Assembly (NCBI GenBank): GCA_032433765.1
Contig: JAVIAB010000160.1
Span: forward strand, 39,305,917 to 39,369,916
Direction of reading: 5' to 3'
Length of the DNA: 64,000 nt
From: Megaustenia siamemsis
Lineage: Eukaryota > Mollusca > Gastropoda > Stylommatophora > Ariophantidae
Below are positions 11,291 through 22,987 of the stretch, in pieces. Every line of letters begins with the position of its first letter. Position 1 is the first letter of the stretch. Position numbers and translations under genes: made by a program. The notes beneath the pieces are model-generated. The model did not search any database. It was not told the DNA's origin and was given only the letters and a program-made list of their open reading frames with translations.

Positions 11291-11836
11291 ATGTGTCCTT
11301 CCCCACCTCTATTCGGAATATTTTTCGCTGCCCTTCTAAACAATACGTTTGAAACCGTCTCTGGAGACATCTACATCCGTACAAGATCTGACGGCTCCTT
11401 AATCAATCTGGCACGTCTCAGGTCAAAATTTAAAATAACTGAAACCCTAATCAATGAGCTTCTATTCGCTGACGATGCAGCACTGTATGCTCACGTTAAG
11501 TCCATCTTGCGGTCAGTGATTGACAATCTAGCTAGATCAAGTGATTTATTCTCCCTGTCAATAAGTATACAGAAGACTGTGAGGCTTCAACAATGTGTAG
11601 CCAGTTTCACAGCTATATCATTAAATAACACACCTCTTGAATCTGTGAGAAAGTTCACCATTCTCGGTTCTATGATCACAACTACTGTCTCCCTTGGAGA
11701 GGAAATAAATTCCCGAATTGGAAAGGCAGCTTCCCCGTTTGATAAACTTAAAGATAGAGCATGGGCCAACGCCAAACTAACACTCAGGACTGAAATTCAA
11801 ATTTACCAAAGTTGTGCGCTTAGTACACTTCTATAA
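11291..11836 (+). pseudogene. LINE-4 reverse transcriptase domain (partial)
   Basis: The longest intact piece of the LINE-4 ORF. It covers RT motif B (GCVLPPPLFGIFF, just after an in-frame stop), the FADDAALYAH active-site motif and the downstream thumb-type region (LESVRKFTILGSM, EINSRIGKAAS). The frame is closed by a stop at 11,834 where related elements read YGSKTWTTY. The upstream motif A lies in another frame at 11,100. The enzyme family copies its own RNA into DNA at a nicked target; this copy cannot. Confidence 0.9.
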
Positions 11837-12423
11837 GGATCAAAAACTTGGACTACCTACGTAGGGCAGGAGAAAAAGTTTAAATAGCTTCCACGTGCGT
11901 TGACTTCGAAAGATTCTAAACATGAAATGACGGGACAAAGTAACCAACTCTAATGTCTTACAACGAGCCAAACTCCCATCATGGCAACACTTAGGAGTCG
12001 TAGACTAAGGTGGCTGGGTCATGTTAGAAGAATGGCAAACAATCGTATTCCCAAACAAATATTGTATGGCGAACTTAAGGACGGAAAGAGACCAAAGGGC
12101 TGACCAGCGCTGAGATATCAGAATGTTTGTAGGGCTTCTATGAGTGAACTCTCTATCAGTGAAAGAAACTAGGAAAATCAGGCTGCAGATTGTAGCACAT
12201 AGAGATCAAAAATAAAAATATGGCACAGCATCTTTCGAGACATGGCTAATATCAAATTCAGAAGACAATAGGCGCAGGAGAAAGGAGACGAGGCCAGGCA
12301 CCACAAATAGATCTTGTTCGTTCTGCGGATGGATCTGTCTGTCAAACATTGGCAGATTCAACCACGAGAGAAACTGTTCAGGAAAGCAGTATCCGGTATA
12401 AGACACTATTAATTTTACCAAAC

Positions 12424-12714
12424 TACTGACCTATCATGGGAGCCGCGATAGCTCAGTGGTTAGTGAACTGGACTACCACGGACAAGGGGTAGGGTTCGAT
12501 CCCAATCGACGGCTTCCGGGTTCACCCAGCCTTAAATGGGTACCGGATTTTTTTTCTGGGAAAGTAAAGCAGCATGGGCGTAATACTGACCACATTACCC
12601 CAAAAATCATGTGCTGAAGGTCTATAAAATATAGGGTCACTAACACTATATTTCGCTATACGCCACTTGGCGTGACGGGGGTACTTTACTTTACTTTTTT
12701 ACTGACCTATCATG
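12424..12714 (+). mobile_element. SINE-A, full length, with target-site duplication
   Basis: The reference copy of the family. After the left duplication (TACTGACCTATCATG, 12,424-12,438) the element begins ggagccgcgatagctcag: A box TAGCTCAGTGG at 12,449-12,459 and B box GGTTCGATCCC at 12,493-12,503, the two pol III promoter boxes of a tRNA. The body holds a conserved core, an ACGCCA-ct-TGGCGT inverted repeat near the 3' end and a (TTTAC)n tail. The duplication recurs at 12,700-12,714. It lies within the LINE-4 3' end. Confidence 0.95.
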
Positions 12715-12752
12715 ATTGCTTGCCACCAACCGTCTGTCAAAGACGCCCAAGT

Positions 12753-13122
12753 CCATTCATCACGATGTTGTCATGGTAACCAATTTTAAAACAAAATACG
12801 CGTATATAATAATTATAATTTCACTTCATATTCATAATCATAATTTCACATAAACTTCACAAAGAATTTATTTCAAAATAGACTTTTACCATTACTAAAC
12901 TATATCTTTTAATGACAATATAGTTTGGAGGTCGCGGCAGATAAATTGGCGACTATAAAAGGGTGCCGGAACTCGAAACAATTTGGAAACCACTGTTCTA
13001 GAACCGAGTGTTCATGTCTGACGTTGACAGACAACGCTGGGATGAAGTGTGAGCTCTGTGCTCGTGTAAACATCTCCCAACTGGGTCGTGAGTTCATGAG
13101 CTCATGCCAACCACTTCTCGGT
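12753..13122. other. Unassigned sequence before the 76-bp array
   Basis: AT-rich then mixed sequence. A frame at 12,925-13,167 runs into the array and has no recognised domain. Confidence 0.5.
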
Positions 13123-13970
13123 TTTATGAAGTCAGGGAACAGACAAATAATTGCAACGCTGCGGTAAAGCTGGTAGCGAGGAGCCAGTGGTAGGGTGCTT
13201 TATGAAGTCAGGGAACAGGCAAATAATTGCAATGCTGCGGTAAAGCTGGTAGCGAGGAGCCAGTGGTAGGGTGCTTTATGAAGTCAGGGAACAGGCAAAT
13301 AATTGCAATGCTGCGGTAAAGCTGGTAGCGAGGAGCCAGTGGTAGGGTGCTTTATGAAGTCAGGGAACAGGCAAATAATTGCAATGCTGCGGTAAAGCTG
13401 GTAGCGAGGAGCCAGTGGTAGGGTGCTTTATGAAGTCAGGGAACAGACAAATAATTGCAACGCTGCGGTAAAGCTGGTAGCGAGGAGCCAGTGGTAGGGT
13501 GCTTTATGAAGTCAGGGAACAGACAAATAATTGCAACGCTGCGGTAAAGCTGGTAGCGAGGAGCCAGTGGTAGGGTGCTTTATGAAGTCAGGGAACAGGC
13601 AAATAATTGCAATGCTGCGGTAAAGCTGGTAGCGAGGAGCCAGTGGTAGGGTGCTTTATGAAGTCAGGGAACAGGCAAATAATTGCAATGCTGCGGTAAA
13701 GCTGGTAGCGAGGAGCCAGTGGTAGGGTGCTTTATGAAGTCAGGGAACAGGCAAATAATTGCAATGCTGCGGTAAAGCTGGTAGCGAGGAGCCAGTGGTA
13801 GGGTGCTTTATGAAGTCAGGGAACAGGCAAATAATTGCAATGCTGCGGTAAAGCTGGTAGCGAGGAGCCAGTGGTAGGGTGCTTTATGAAGTCAGGGAAC
13901 AGGCAAATAATTGCAATGCTGCGGTAAAACTGGTAGCGAGGAGCCAGTGGCGGGGTGCTTTATGAAGTCA
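13123..13970. repeat. 76-bp minisatellite, 11 copies
   Basis: Units start tttatgaagtcagggaac and are exactly 76 bp apart (13,123, 13,199 ... 13,959). Units differ mainly at two linked sites (agacaa/caacgc versus ggcaa/caatgc), giving two haplotypes arranged in blocks. The source of the unit is not recognised. Confidence 0.95.
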
Positions 13971-14139
13971 CTCTCATCATATTATTCGTTCTAAAATTCT
14001 TTCGCATCTTTTATCTAGTTATAAAAATAACCCACAATGATATTTGTTATTCACACAGATGCTAAAACACCTCAACGTTTTCTTCTTACACAAATGTAAT
14101 TCACATCGTTCCTTTGATTTCGAAAATACATCAACACCT

Positions 14140-15145
14140 CTAACTGTGCATAAATTCATTCACATCGCAATCTTTTAGCAATAAACTCATCCACACAGAT
14201 ACTTTAGTGCCACAAACTCACTCACACCTCTAATTTTGTGGCATAAAACTAATCAGCACAGCAATATTCTGACCATAAACCCATAAAGTCATAACCACAA
14301 TTACATTAGTGCCAAAAACTCACAAACACCATTACTTTAGTGCCAAAAACTCACAAACACCACTACTTTAGTTCCAAAAACTCACAAACACCACTACTTT
14401 AGACCCACAAACTCACAAACACCACTACTTTAGACCCACAAACTCACAAGCACCACTACTTTAGACCCACAAACTCACAAACACCACTACTTTAGTGCCA
14501 TAAACTTACAAACACCACTACTTTAGTGCTACAAACACCACTACTTTAGTGCTATAAACTCACAAACATCACTACTTTAGACATACAAACTTCACTACTT
14601 TAGACCCATAAACTCACAAACACCGCTACTTTAGACCCACAAACTCACAAACACCGCTACTTTAGACCCATAAACTCACAAACACCGCTACTTTAGACCC
14701 ACAAACTCACAAACACCACTACTTTAGACCCATAAACTCACAAACATCACTACTTTAGAACCACAAACTCACAAACACCACTACCTTTGACCCACAAATT
14801 CACAAACACACTACTTTAGACCCACAAACTCACAAACACCACTAATTTAAACCCAGAAACTCACAAACACCACTACTTTAGTGCCACAAACACCACTACT
14901 TTAGACCCACAAACTCACAAACACCCCTACATTTGACCCACAAACTCACAAACACCACTACTTTAGACCCACAAACACCACTACTTTATACCCACAAACT
15001 CACAAACACCACTACTTTAGACCCACAAACTCACAAACACCACTACTTTAGTGCCACAAACTCATAAACACAACTACACTACTTTAGTGCCACAAAGTCA
15101 TAAACACTGCTACTTTACTGCCTTAAATTCATCCACACTGCTACT
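14140..15145. repeat. 31-bp diverged minisatellite
   Basis: Units of the form acccacaaactcacaaacac plus cactactttag, about 31 bp, in nearly 30 variably intact copies. The edges are degenerate, suggesting an older array than its neighbours. The strand is strongly C/A versus G/T skewed. Confidence 0.9.
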
Positions 15146-15925
15146 TTTGTGAACTCTATGGTATCAATTTTCAAAGGCCAGGCTTATATAAAATGTAACT
15201 GAAGCGTCTCCGTTAGTAAAATTAGTAAAAAAAATCTCACCGTCTTCAAATAGAATTACTTTACTTTTCTGTTTAATAAAAATAGTGATAAAAATACACG
15301 ATTATCTACAACACTGTGTTCTCAGTGTCAGATACTGACATTACAACTGAAAAAATTAAACAAAGTCATAATTACCGAAATGAGATAGCCTTATTGTTGA
15401 CGTGTCCGAAGTACAATCAATAATGTAACGATGAAAATCATGACAGATAATAATTGTAAAGTGTCACCAAGAAAAGACAATTGAGCTTGTGAAAAAGTAG
15501 AATGAGAGTGGCTGTAATATTAACTCTTTTCGCACGTTCCGACGCACAGTGCGTCACTGCCAGTTTGATTAGTGTGAAACATTGTCAAATCCTATACTTT
15601 TTATAAGTCTTGTGTCTTTTTGGTATTGGTGAAATCTAATACCTTGTACAATTATCTAAGAATTCATACATAATATGGTGTATTTAGGTAAATATAAATA
15701 TGTAGATTGATTCTTAAAACCATGAAAAATTGTGTCTCTGAAATTTCTACCGTTGCTTTGATAAAAAGCTTCCGTACTGAAAGAGTTAATTGTAAGTTAT
15801 AACAAACAATTGCTGTTAAATCAAAAATTCAAAAGTTTTTAGAGCACTACAGAAAGTTAACATTTCAATAATTTTTCATTTAAAATAAACAACACTATAA
15901 ACAAGAAAAAAATAAGTAACACTAA
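15146..15925. other. Unassigned AT-rich sequence
   Basis: No element or gene recognised. Confidence 0.5.
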
Positions 15926-16038
15926 AAAATAAATAACACTATAAGTAAATAATGTTATAAGTAAATAACACTATGAGTAAATAATGTTATAAGTAAATAA
16001 CACTATAAGTAAATAATGTTATAAGTAAATAACACTAT
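15926..16038. repeat. Short tandem repeat of taagtaaataacactata
   Basis: Alternating aataacactataagt and aataatgttataagt blocks; cactat/gttata are loosely inverted relative to each other. Confidence 0.85.
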
Positions 16039-16330
16039 ATACACTGAAGACAAGAGACAATTAGGGAGAGAACAAATCCTGGCAATAAAAGACAAAAATT
16101 GTTCAGCTTTTCACTATTGCCAAGTTACATTAAGAAACAACAGATCAGATAATTTGCAGATATAACATTATCACATGCAGACAGTAATCACAAGGGATCA
16201 TTAGCACTCAGAAACAATCGAGAAAAGTGGAAGATATAGTCCTAGAAGTCGGTGAATTAATGAAGTTGCAGACATCACACTCACACTGAAGTGTCTGAAC
16301 AACTGTGACAAGCAACGGAGACAGAAAATG
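16039..16330. other. Unassigned sequence
   Basis: Nothing recognised between the short tandem repeat and the SINE-A copy. Confidence 0.5.
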
Positions 16331-16613
16331 CAAGTCAATAAGTAAAAAAAACGTAAAGTACCCCCGTTACGCCAAGTGGCGAATAGGGAATATGATGTTA
16401 GTGACCAGAAATTTTATAGACCTTCGGCTCGTGTGCTTTTTTGGGGTAATGTGGTCGGTATTATGCCCGTGCCACGTTACTTTTCCAGAAAAAAATCCGG
16501 TAACATTTAAGGCTGGGTGAACCGGTAGACATCGGTTGGGATCGAACCCTACCTCTTGCCCTTTGTAGTCCAGTTCACTAACCACCGAGCTATCGCGGCT
16601 CCCAAGTCAATAA

Positions 16614-16614
<1 letters not shown>
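16331..16614 (-). mobile_element. SINE-A, full length, with 12-bp target-site duplication
   Basis: Minus-strand copy with A box, B box (GGTTCGATCCC), core and 3' tail. It is flanked by perfect CAAGTCAATAAG duplications at 16,331-16,342 and 16,603-16,614. The right duplication abuts a (TA)n microsatellite. Confidence 0.95.

Positions 16615-16616
<2 letters not shown>

Positions 16617-16663
<47 letters not shown>
16617..16663. repeat. (TA)n microsatellite
   Basis: Uninterrupted TA dinucleotides between SINE-A and LINE-1. Confidence 0.95.
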
Positions 16664-16666
<3 letters not shown>

Positions 16667-17092
16667 ATCATCAAGTACCAGGCCTGCTGGCGTAGGTGAT
16701 CATGTCTCTCCATAACTTTCGATCACGACAGTTATTTATCAATTCCGTTGTTGACCTTCTGCTAAGCCATTCTCTTAAGCTGTCTGGTATCTTTTCTCGT
16801 TGCTTCTCTTTATCTCTTCGTTCCTCAATTTCCCCAGTTGTTACAATATATTCCAGCTGTTCTCTTCTCATTACATGGCCAAAAATGATGATTGTTTCTG
16901 ACTAATATTGGAATTTAGCTCGCTTTTTGCGGTGGCCTCTTTCAAAACGTTTTCATTACTCTTCTTAGCTGTCCATGGTATTCTCAACATTATTCTGTAA
17001 AACCACATTTCTACATACTCCAGTGATTTTCTGTCTGTTGTGCTATTGTCCATGATTCACATCCATATGTTAAGACTGGCTCTACATTAAAA
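16664..17092 (-). mobile_element. LINE-1 subfamily b, 5'-truncated copy
   Basis: Encodes on the minus strand the C-terminal region with RKSLEYVEMWFYR, LRIPWTAKK and MRREQLEYIVTTGEI, ending in a (GAT)n-type tail. Compared with the main LINE-1 copies, the C-terminus reads DSLREWLSRRSTTE rather than DSLVSWHGKQSTTE. Sister copies are at 30.3 kb and 44.3 kb. Confidence 0.9.
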
Positions 17093-17149
17093 TTAATAAC
17101 TCATATATATATATATATATAACTGTCATTACAGCATTTTTTCATTACA

Positions 17150-17342
17150 AGGGTGTGCCGGAGAGGGAGGGGGGGAATTGTGGAACCTGAGAATAAAGGC
17201 CGCTTTTCCAGTGCAGTCGTCACGAGGTGTCGAGTCCGAGTTTTTATTTCACCCCCGATTAATAAAAATAAAATTTGATCCTGCCGGGATTCGAACCTGG
17301 GCATGAAGCCCGACAAGTTATCAATTCGACCATCCACTCTCC
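17150..17342 (-). mobile_element. SINE-C, tRNA-derived
   Basis: The minus strand starts ggagagtggatggtcgaatt, with B box GGTTCGAATCCCGGC, then a body that includes gaaataaaaactcgg. The head resembles a tRNA of the serine/leucine type in its long spacing, though I cannot fold it reliably. A degenerate relative lies at 43.7-43.9 kb. Confidence 0.7.
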
Positions 17343-17967
17343 TAAATAAGTACAGACGTGTTAAAATAGGTTTAGATGAAAGACATTAATTTTAATATAT
17401 CCTTAATTAAATATATACTTGGTCTAGATTAAATCTAAAAAATAAAGCTTATTATAACTGAAAAAAGGGTTATGCAAAGGGAAAGTAGATAGTAATATGC
17501 TCATAAAATAAATATTACAAGAATATGAAAACAACGAAATGAGGTAAAGCAAAAAAAATGAGACAAGGTTTGTGTTGAATTCGCTGTAAACACAATTTAA
17601 AGTGATTACACATTTTTAAAAATGCTCTCGTGAACTTTTGTAGTCCTCTATAAATGTCAAGATTGGGCCATTTGTGTCTAGAACTTCGTAACTTGAAAGC
17701 TTTAGACAAGACGAAAATGAAGACATGATTACAGTGACGTAGACCTGTGGATTTTATCTAAACGAAGGAACGTTTTGTTAAGTCTAACTAGTCTCATTTA
17801 TTTATTTATAAATGTCCGTAAATATTCTCTAGACTAAAGTCAAGGTCGTGGTTAAATTAATATGCCAGGTAGTTTTCGTTAAATTTCGTTAATATTTCTT
17901 TAGTCTGCAAATAAATGTAACATTATTGCTCCCTTAAATGTTTGTCTGGCCAACAAGTTTCTAACTA
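17343..17967. other. Unassigned AT-rich sequence
   Basis: No recognised repeat or coding region. Confidence 0.5.
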
Positions 17968-18186
17968 GTGTTCCCTAGCGTTTGGCTTTTCGTGGCAAGG
18001 CGCTATGCCACTGAGTACGGGTTCGATCCTGCTTCGGTCCATACATTGTTCTTTGTTTTTTTTTATGTTGATTATTTGTCATTTTTTCCGAGTGCTGTAA
18101 ACATACCTCTTCCTCTGAATTGATTCACTGATTATCGCCTCGGAAGTTTCACTCTAAAATAATATGCATTTATTATTACTTGTCTC
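17968..18186 (+). mobile_element. SINE-D, single-unit reference copy
   Basis: tRNA-like head with B box GGGTTCGATCCTGC at about 18,019 and a ggcaaggcgctatgcc A-box region. The body contains a single gttgattatttgtcat...ccgagtg segment, then taaacatacctc and a cctcggaagtttc tail. This one-copy arrangement is the comparison for the expanded copy at 47.2-48.2 kb. Confidence 0.8.
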
Positions 18187-18245
18187 AGGATTCTAACAAC
18201 TCAAGTAACTGCCAAAAATGCTTAGGTCTCCGCTTTATTTTGAAG

Positions 18246-18530
18246 GAGCAGCGGAAGTCAGTTCAGTGGTTAGGGAACCGGACTACCTGGGACAAGACGT
18301 CGAGTTCGATCTGGATCGACGGTTTATCCAGCCTTAAAGGGCACCAAATTTTTCTGGGAAAGATTAGACGGCACTGGCGTAACACTGACCACATAGCCCA
18401 AAAATACGAGTAGTATGCCGCAGGTCTATAAAAAAAAATATGAGCCCTAACATCATACTTCCTATACGACACCAATTGACTTGACGGGTCTCTTTCTTTC
18501 TATTTTAAAAAAAAAAAAATATTATTTGGG
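18246..18530 (+). mobile_element. SINE-A, diverged copy
   Basis: Whole-length but mutated: the A box has become CAGTTCAGTGG, the B box AGTTCGATCTGG, and the terminal inverted repeat is damaged. It ends in a long poly-A (about 18,507-18,519). Clearly older than the 12.4-kb and 16.4-kb copies. Confidence 0.85.
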
Positions 18531-18654
18531 ACACACGCACACATACCTACACACATCCACACACACACACCCACGCACCTAAACACACCCACACACACTA
18601 CAGCCAAAACCTTCTATACATTTCAAAAGGCACGCGTACTGAAAAAAAAAAAAC

Positions 18655-19030
18655 AGGAAAAAACCCTCCAGCTAACGTATCAGCTATGGGAGCTGCAGAC
18701 TGCTGACGTCACTCTACCCACAAGCACCCTTTGCTCGCAAAGCTGAAAACGTCACGCTGGACTGGAGGTTTTCCGGGAGTTTCCTGTCAGTCCGCAGGCC
18801 TTTTGGATATCTCAAGATGGCCATCTCACAGCCAACTATAGATTTATTAAAGCCCTTAAACAGAAAATAAAACCGAAAAACCCTCAAACTACCGTGATGG
18901 TTTCAGATATAGGAGCTACAGACTGCTGACGTCACTCTACCCACAACCACTTCTGCTCGCAAAGTTGAATACGTCATGCTAGTTGGAGTTTTTGCAGGAA
19001 TTCCCTCTCAGACCGCAGGCCTAAGTAGAT
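18655..19030. repeat. Direct duplication carrying CRE-like TGACGTCA sites
   Basis: Two blocks about 222 bp apart share gagctgcagactgctgacgt-like sequence, actctacccacaa, tgctcgcaaag and a ccgcaggcct end. Each holds a perfect TGACGTCA palindrome (18,705-18,712 and 18,927-18,934) and a second ACGTCA half about 45 bases on. TGACGTCA is the known binding site of CREB/ATF bZIP factors; use here is not shown. Confidence 0.75.
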
Positions 19031-19049
19031 CTATAGGTGGCAATGCGCA

Positions 19050-19155
19050 CACACACACACACACCGTACTGTAAATCCATGATATTTGTTTTCTATAAAA
19101 CTTTGCAAGTATACGTAAGAGAGGAAGGAAGGAAGGGGGAGAATGAGTTGAAGAC

Positions 19156-19194
<39 letters not shown>

Positions 19195-19425
19195 TGTGTA
19201 AGAAAAGAGAACAGAACAGAACAGAAGAGAAGCTGAAAGAAAATTATAGGGAGAAAGAAATGGACGCAGAGAAAGAAAAGAATGAATGAGCTGATAAAAT
19301 GAAGAAAAACAGAAAGAGAGAGAGAGCGAGAGAGAGAGAGAGAATATAAAGAACTGGCGGGAGAGAGGAGGGAAAGAACGATAGGTAGAGTAAAAGAAAG
19401 AAAGTTAAATGATATAAATCTATCT
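19050..19425. repeat. CA and GA microsatellites in purine-rich DNA
   Basis: A short (CA)n at about 19,050, (AG)n near 19,159-19,192, and (GA)n near 19,314-19,342, separated by A/G-rich sequence. Confidence 0.9.
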
Positions 19426-19431
19426 ATCTAT

Positions 19432-19700
19432 CTATTGACCTTTCGAGCCGTAACCGGCCCATAGGGCGTAGACCAAGATACACCTTCTCCTATATGAATT
19501 TTTGTTCTAGCAGTTTTCTTTTAAAGATATTTTATCAAATTTCGCCATCTGTCTCTGTTCTGTGCAAGCAGTTCTATCTAATTGAGGGAGCCGATTCCTG
19601 CTGCTCTTGCCTCTCTCATCAATGTTCTTCTCAGTGTCTCCCTGGGTCTTCCTCTTTTTCTTTTACCTGTTGTTTCCCATATGAGGGCTTATATAAATGA
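19432..19700 (-). mobile_element. LINE-9 3' end
   Basis: The minus strand encodes a LINE C-terminus-like peptide (QGDTEKNIDERGKSS in one frame, EQRQMAKFDKISLKEN in sequence after shifts) and then YALWAGYGSKGQ just before a (GATA)n-type end. A terminal microsatellite next to a short tail is typical of non-LTR elements. Only the last 260 bases are present. Confidence 0.65.
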
Positions 19701-20299
19701 TATAAATGAACGAATATAAAGATCGAAAGGAGAAAGCAGGAGATGAGAAAAATGGCGTGGAAAGACAGAGAGAAAGAATTAATAAAGATAGAGAGAAAGA
19801 GACAATAACCGAAAATGAGTAAATTATCATTCATCTCAGTTATTAAAAATATTACATCTTTCAAAGCGTCTGTCTGGCTCGCGAATTTTGCGTGGCTTCT
19901 GATATATCAGGGGTTCTAAAACATTGCTAAGTCTTCGTCCCCGTTTGAGAAGCGTTCCATTCATTTTTGAGGTAGTTACACCCCCATTATGGGAACCATA
20001 GTTCTAAATAATGTGAAAATGTGTTGCTTCCCAGGATACGAAATGCACCTCTCAGGATTCCTAAAAGCTGGTGTCTATAAATAATGGAAAATATTCTAGT
20101 CTCCTGCTTAAAGCTGGATTACATTGCGAAACTGTTTTAACACGTTAAGCTGTTAATGGCAACGTCGTTGAAAAAGAAATAAATGAAAGAAAAGAAAAAT
20201 ATATTAATGATCTGCGAGTGGCTATGAGCGTAGTTGCTTGTTTTAGTACCTGAAGTGTTAATCTAGTTCTGTCGTCTTTAGTTCTGACCATTTGTGTCA
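19701..20299. other. Unassigned sequence
   Basis: No gene or repeat recognised; purine-rich at the left end. Confidence 0.5.
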
Positions 20300-20880
20300 A
20301 GAAACACTGCCGGCCTAGATATGAGGCACTGGAAGATATTGTTGTCTTATAGGTTAAATATAAAAAATAAGTAAAGTACGCCCATCACACCAAGTGGCGT
20401 ATAGGGAATATGGTGTTAGTGACCATAAATTTTACAGACCTTCGGTAAATGATTTTTGGAGTAATGTGGTCGGTATTACGCCCGTGCTGCTTTACTTTCC
20501 CAGAAAAAAATCCGGTACCCATTTAAGGCTGGGTGAACCCAGAGGCACTGAAATATATTGTCTTCTTCTAGGTTCAATATAAGGCACTTGAATATATTGT
20601 CATCTAATAGGTTCAATATGAGGCACTTGAATATATTGCCATCTTATAGGTTCAATATAAGGTATTGGAATATATTGTCTTCTTCTAGGTTCAATATAAG
20701 GCACTTGAATATATTGTCATCTAATAGGTTCAATATAAGGCACTTGAATATATTGTCATCTTGTAGGTTCAATATGAACCACTAAAATATATTGTCATCT
20801 TATAGGTTCAATATGAGGCACTGGAATATTTTGCCATCTTATAGGTTCAATATGAAACACTTAAATATATAATCATCAGC
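20300..20880. repeat. 39-bp minisatellite interrupted by SINE-A
   Basis: Units read ggttcaatataaggcact plus tgaatatattgtcatcttata. One unit lies left of the SINE-A insertion (20,310-20,362) and about eight lie right of it (20,540-20,880), so the SINE landed inside the repeat or the repeat grew after it. Confidence 0.9.
20373..20540 (-). mobile_element. SINE-A body, head missing
   Basis: Minus-strand SINE-A from the tail to the ggctgggtgaaccc point, where the tRNA-derived head should begin. The minisatellite resumes there. No clear target-site duplication. Confidence 0.85.
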
Positions 20881-21149
20881 GTATTCTGAAATCCTTTCAG
20901 AGATCAATGATGTGCAATGTGTGTACTATGTTGAGATTTGTCTGCTACAATTAACTGCAGAGCCGGGCGCGGGTGGATAACATCCAAGTACAACACTAAT
21001 GAACATGTTCACATACAAGTTGTTCTATATCCAATGAAATTATAGTTTGTCAAAAGTGTCAGACAGACAAATAGATAGAACAACAGAACTGCAAGGAAGC
21101 AGAATTTGCTGGACTAGACTGTACTGGATTGCTTCTAATTGCACCAGAT

Positions 21150-21275
21150 AAACCAGAACAGACTGGATGTTATACACTGGGTTAGGACTGGATGGAACCA
21201 GACTAAACTAGAACAGACTGTATGTTATATACTGGGCTAGGACTGGATGGAACCAGACTAAACTAGATCACGTTA
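21150..21275. repeat. Two-copy tandem duplication, about 60-68 bp
   Basis: The block ggactggatggaaccagact with aactagaacagactg and tgttatacactgggttag occurs twice head to tail. Confidence 0.85.
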
Positions 21276-21339
21276 GGGTCAGTGGATAGTTAAATAGAAG
21301 GATCGATATGAACAAACAGGGATGCAGACATCGGAGAGA

Positions 21340-21655
<316 letters not shown>

Positions 21656-22018
21656 AAAAGATAGTGACAGCAAGGATGGAAAGCGTGAATAACGGATGAA
21701 GATTATCCCAGTTTTTTTTTTCCTCATTCTTTGTTTCAACACTGGCTATAGGCTATACTCAATCGCTTTGATATTCCGACATCCGGTATCACATTATCGT
21801 TCAAGGATACTGTATTGCAAGCGTTTGTTCCCAAAATGGGTTTAACAAAGACTTGATAGAATTACGGCAAATTATGTCTACATGAGCCAGAGTTCAAATT
21901 TGTTTGTGCTCCAAATAAGAACATTAGAGATCGAGTGAGAACTCTAAAGACTGCATATAACTACTACTCTATACTGAATGTGTCCAGCAGCCGGCAAATT
22001 CCGGGATATGCCTAATAC
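21656..22018. other. Unassigned sequence
   Basis: Nothing recognised between the GATA array and the presumed hAT end. Confidence 0.5.
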
Positions 22019-22987
22019 CAGTGGCGGGCAGCCTTTTTTTCTTGAGAGTCAAATAGATAGTATTATGAAGACGCCAAGGGCCAGATACCATCAATTAATG
22101 AACCCATTATGTAAATTACCTAATTCGCATTAACAAACGATTGTAACGTGAAAATCTCACCAGTGAAGGAGAGTGGAAGACAGACAATGAGGGGAATAAA
22201 AAGAAGAGGGTGAGAGAGAAAATTCAACAACAAATTATAAATAGAAAGCTTCCGGTTTAGTGAGAGGGTTGTGCCTGAACTACACGCACAAGGTTGTCCG
22301 TGTTTGGTGTTATTTGACTAACAGCAATGCGTAGTTTGTTTTCTAAATTTGTGTCAGTTAATTGATTTCTTGCTTTTTATTTAGTCCACTGACGTTTGCT
22401 ATAAATGTATTCACAAAAATAAGTGCTAGCAAACAATGGCGTAATGTTTTGGTATTTAATGTGATCATTGGATATTGTTCACGTGGGAAATAACATGTCT
22501 AGAAAGAAAGAAACTAAGGATAAAATGGCATTGAGCAGCTAAACGAATAGAACGACAAGACAAGCTACAACGTTTCGGCAAAGCCTTCATCAGGTATAAT
22601 GAGTGCACATTAGACACACAATTCTAAGTTAGAATACACGAGTAAATTAAGAGACCAAAAGGCAGGTAGGATTAAATTAGCCCAAAGCAACTAAAGAAGG
22701 GAAAAAATGTAATTGAAAAAATGAAAGGTGTCCCCTAGGGTACAAAAAAGACAGGAAGAAGAGTAAAAGAAAAAGGTATTTATTTTCCCTCGTTTTAACT
22801 AGCAAACATCACAATAGCAAAACAGATTGCCATTCTCTGAAGGGACGTCATGAAGGAATTATTGGAATTGGCTGTGGTTGAGCCCTCTTGCTTTAATAAA
22901 GTTCACACACGATACTAGGACTGGCATGACGTCAGCAACTTTAAACGTTTTGGCGCACAGACTTTCTTGGTGAATAAAACAACGTTT

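Larger units (their letters stand above)
10813..12752 (+). mobile_element. LINE-4, non-LTR retrotransposon, endonuclease plus RT, decayed
   Basis: The plus strand starts with the endonuclease motif GTWNVR and continues with KTALIDMELLRLHDDI and the catalytic-glutamate motif ALQETRL (about 10,940), then GVGFAV. It then jumps, through an internal deletion near 11,080, to the reverse transcriptase: FVDVTKAFDTV (motif A), KQGCVL (motif B) and FADD (11,465-11,476, catalytic aspartates) in a 181-residue frame. The C-terminal WLGHVRRM and GKRPKG follow, with stops and frameshifts. A SINE-A copy interrupts the 3' end at 12,439. The element is not functional. A second 3' copy is at 41.6-42.4 kb on the minus strand. 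Confidence 0.9.

Noticed and set aside
12439..12520. Possible tRNA gene (perfect A and B boxes)
   Set aside because: It is the SINE-A head: no paired acceptor stem, many copies, followed by the SINE body and flanked by target-site duplications. Other SINE heads were rejected as tRNA genes for the same reason.
22540..22600. Possible additional dispersed repeat (acgtttcggcaaagccttca)
   Set aside because: Looks like a conserved repeat motif but occurs only once here, so no support within the window.
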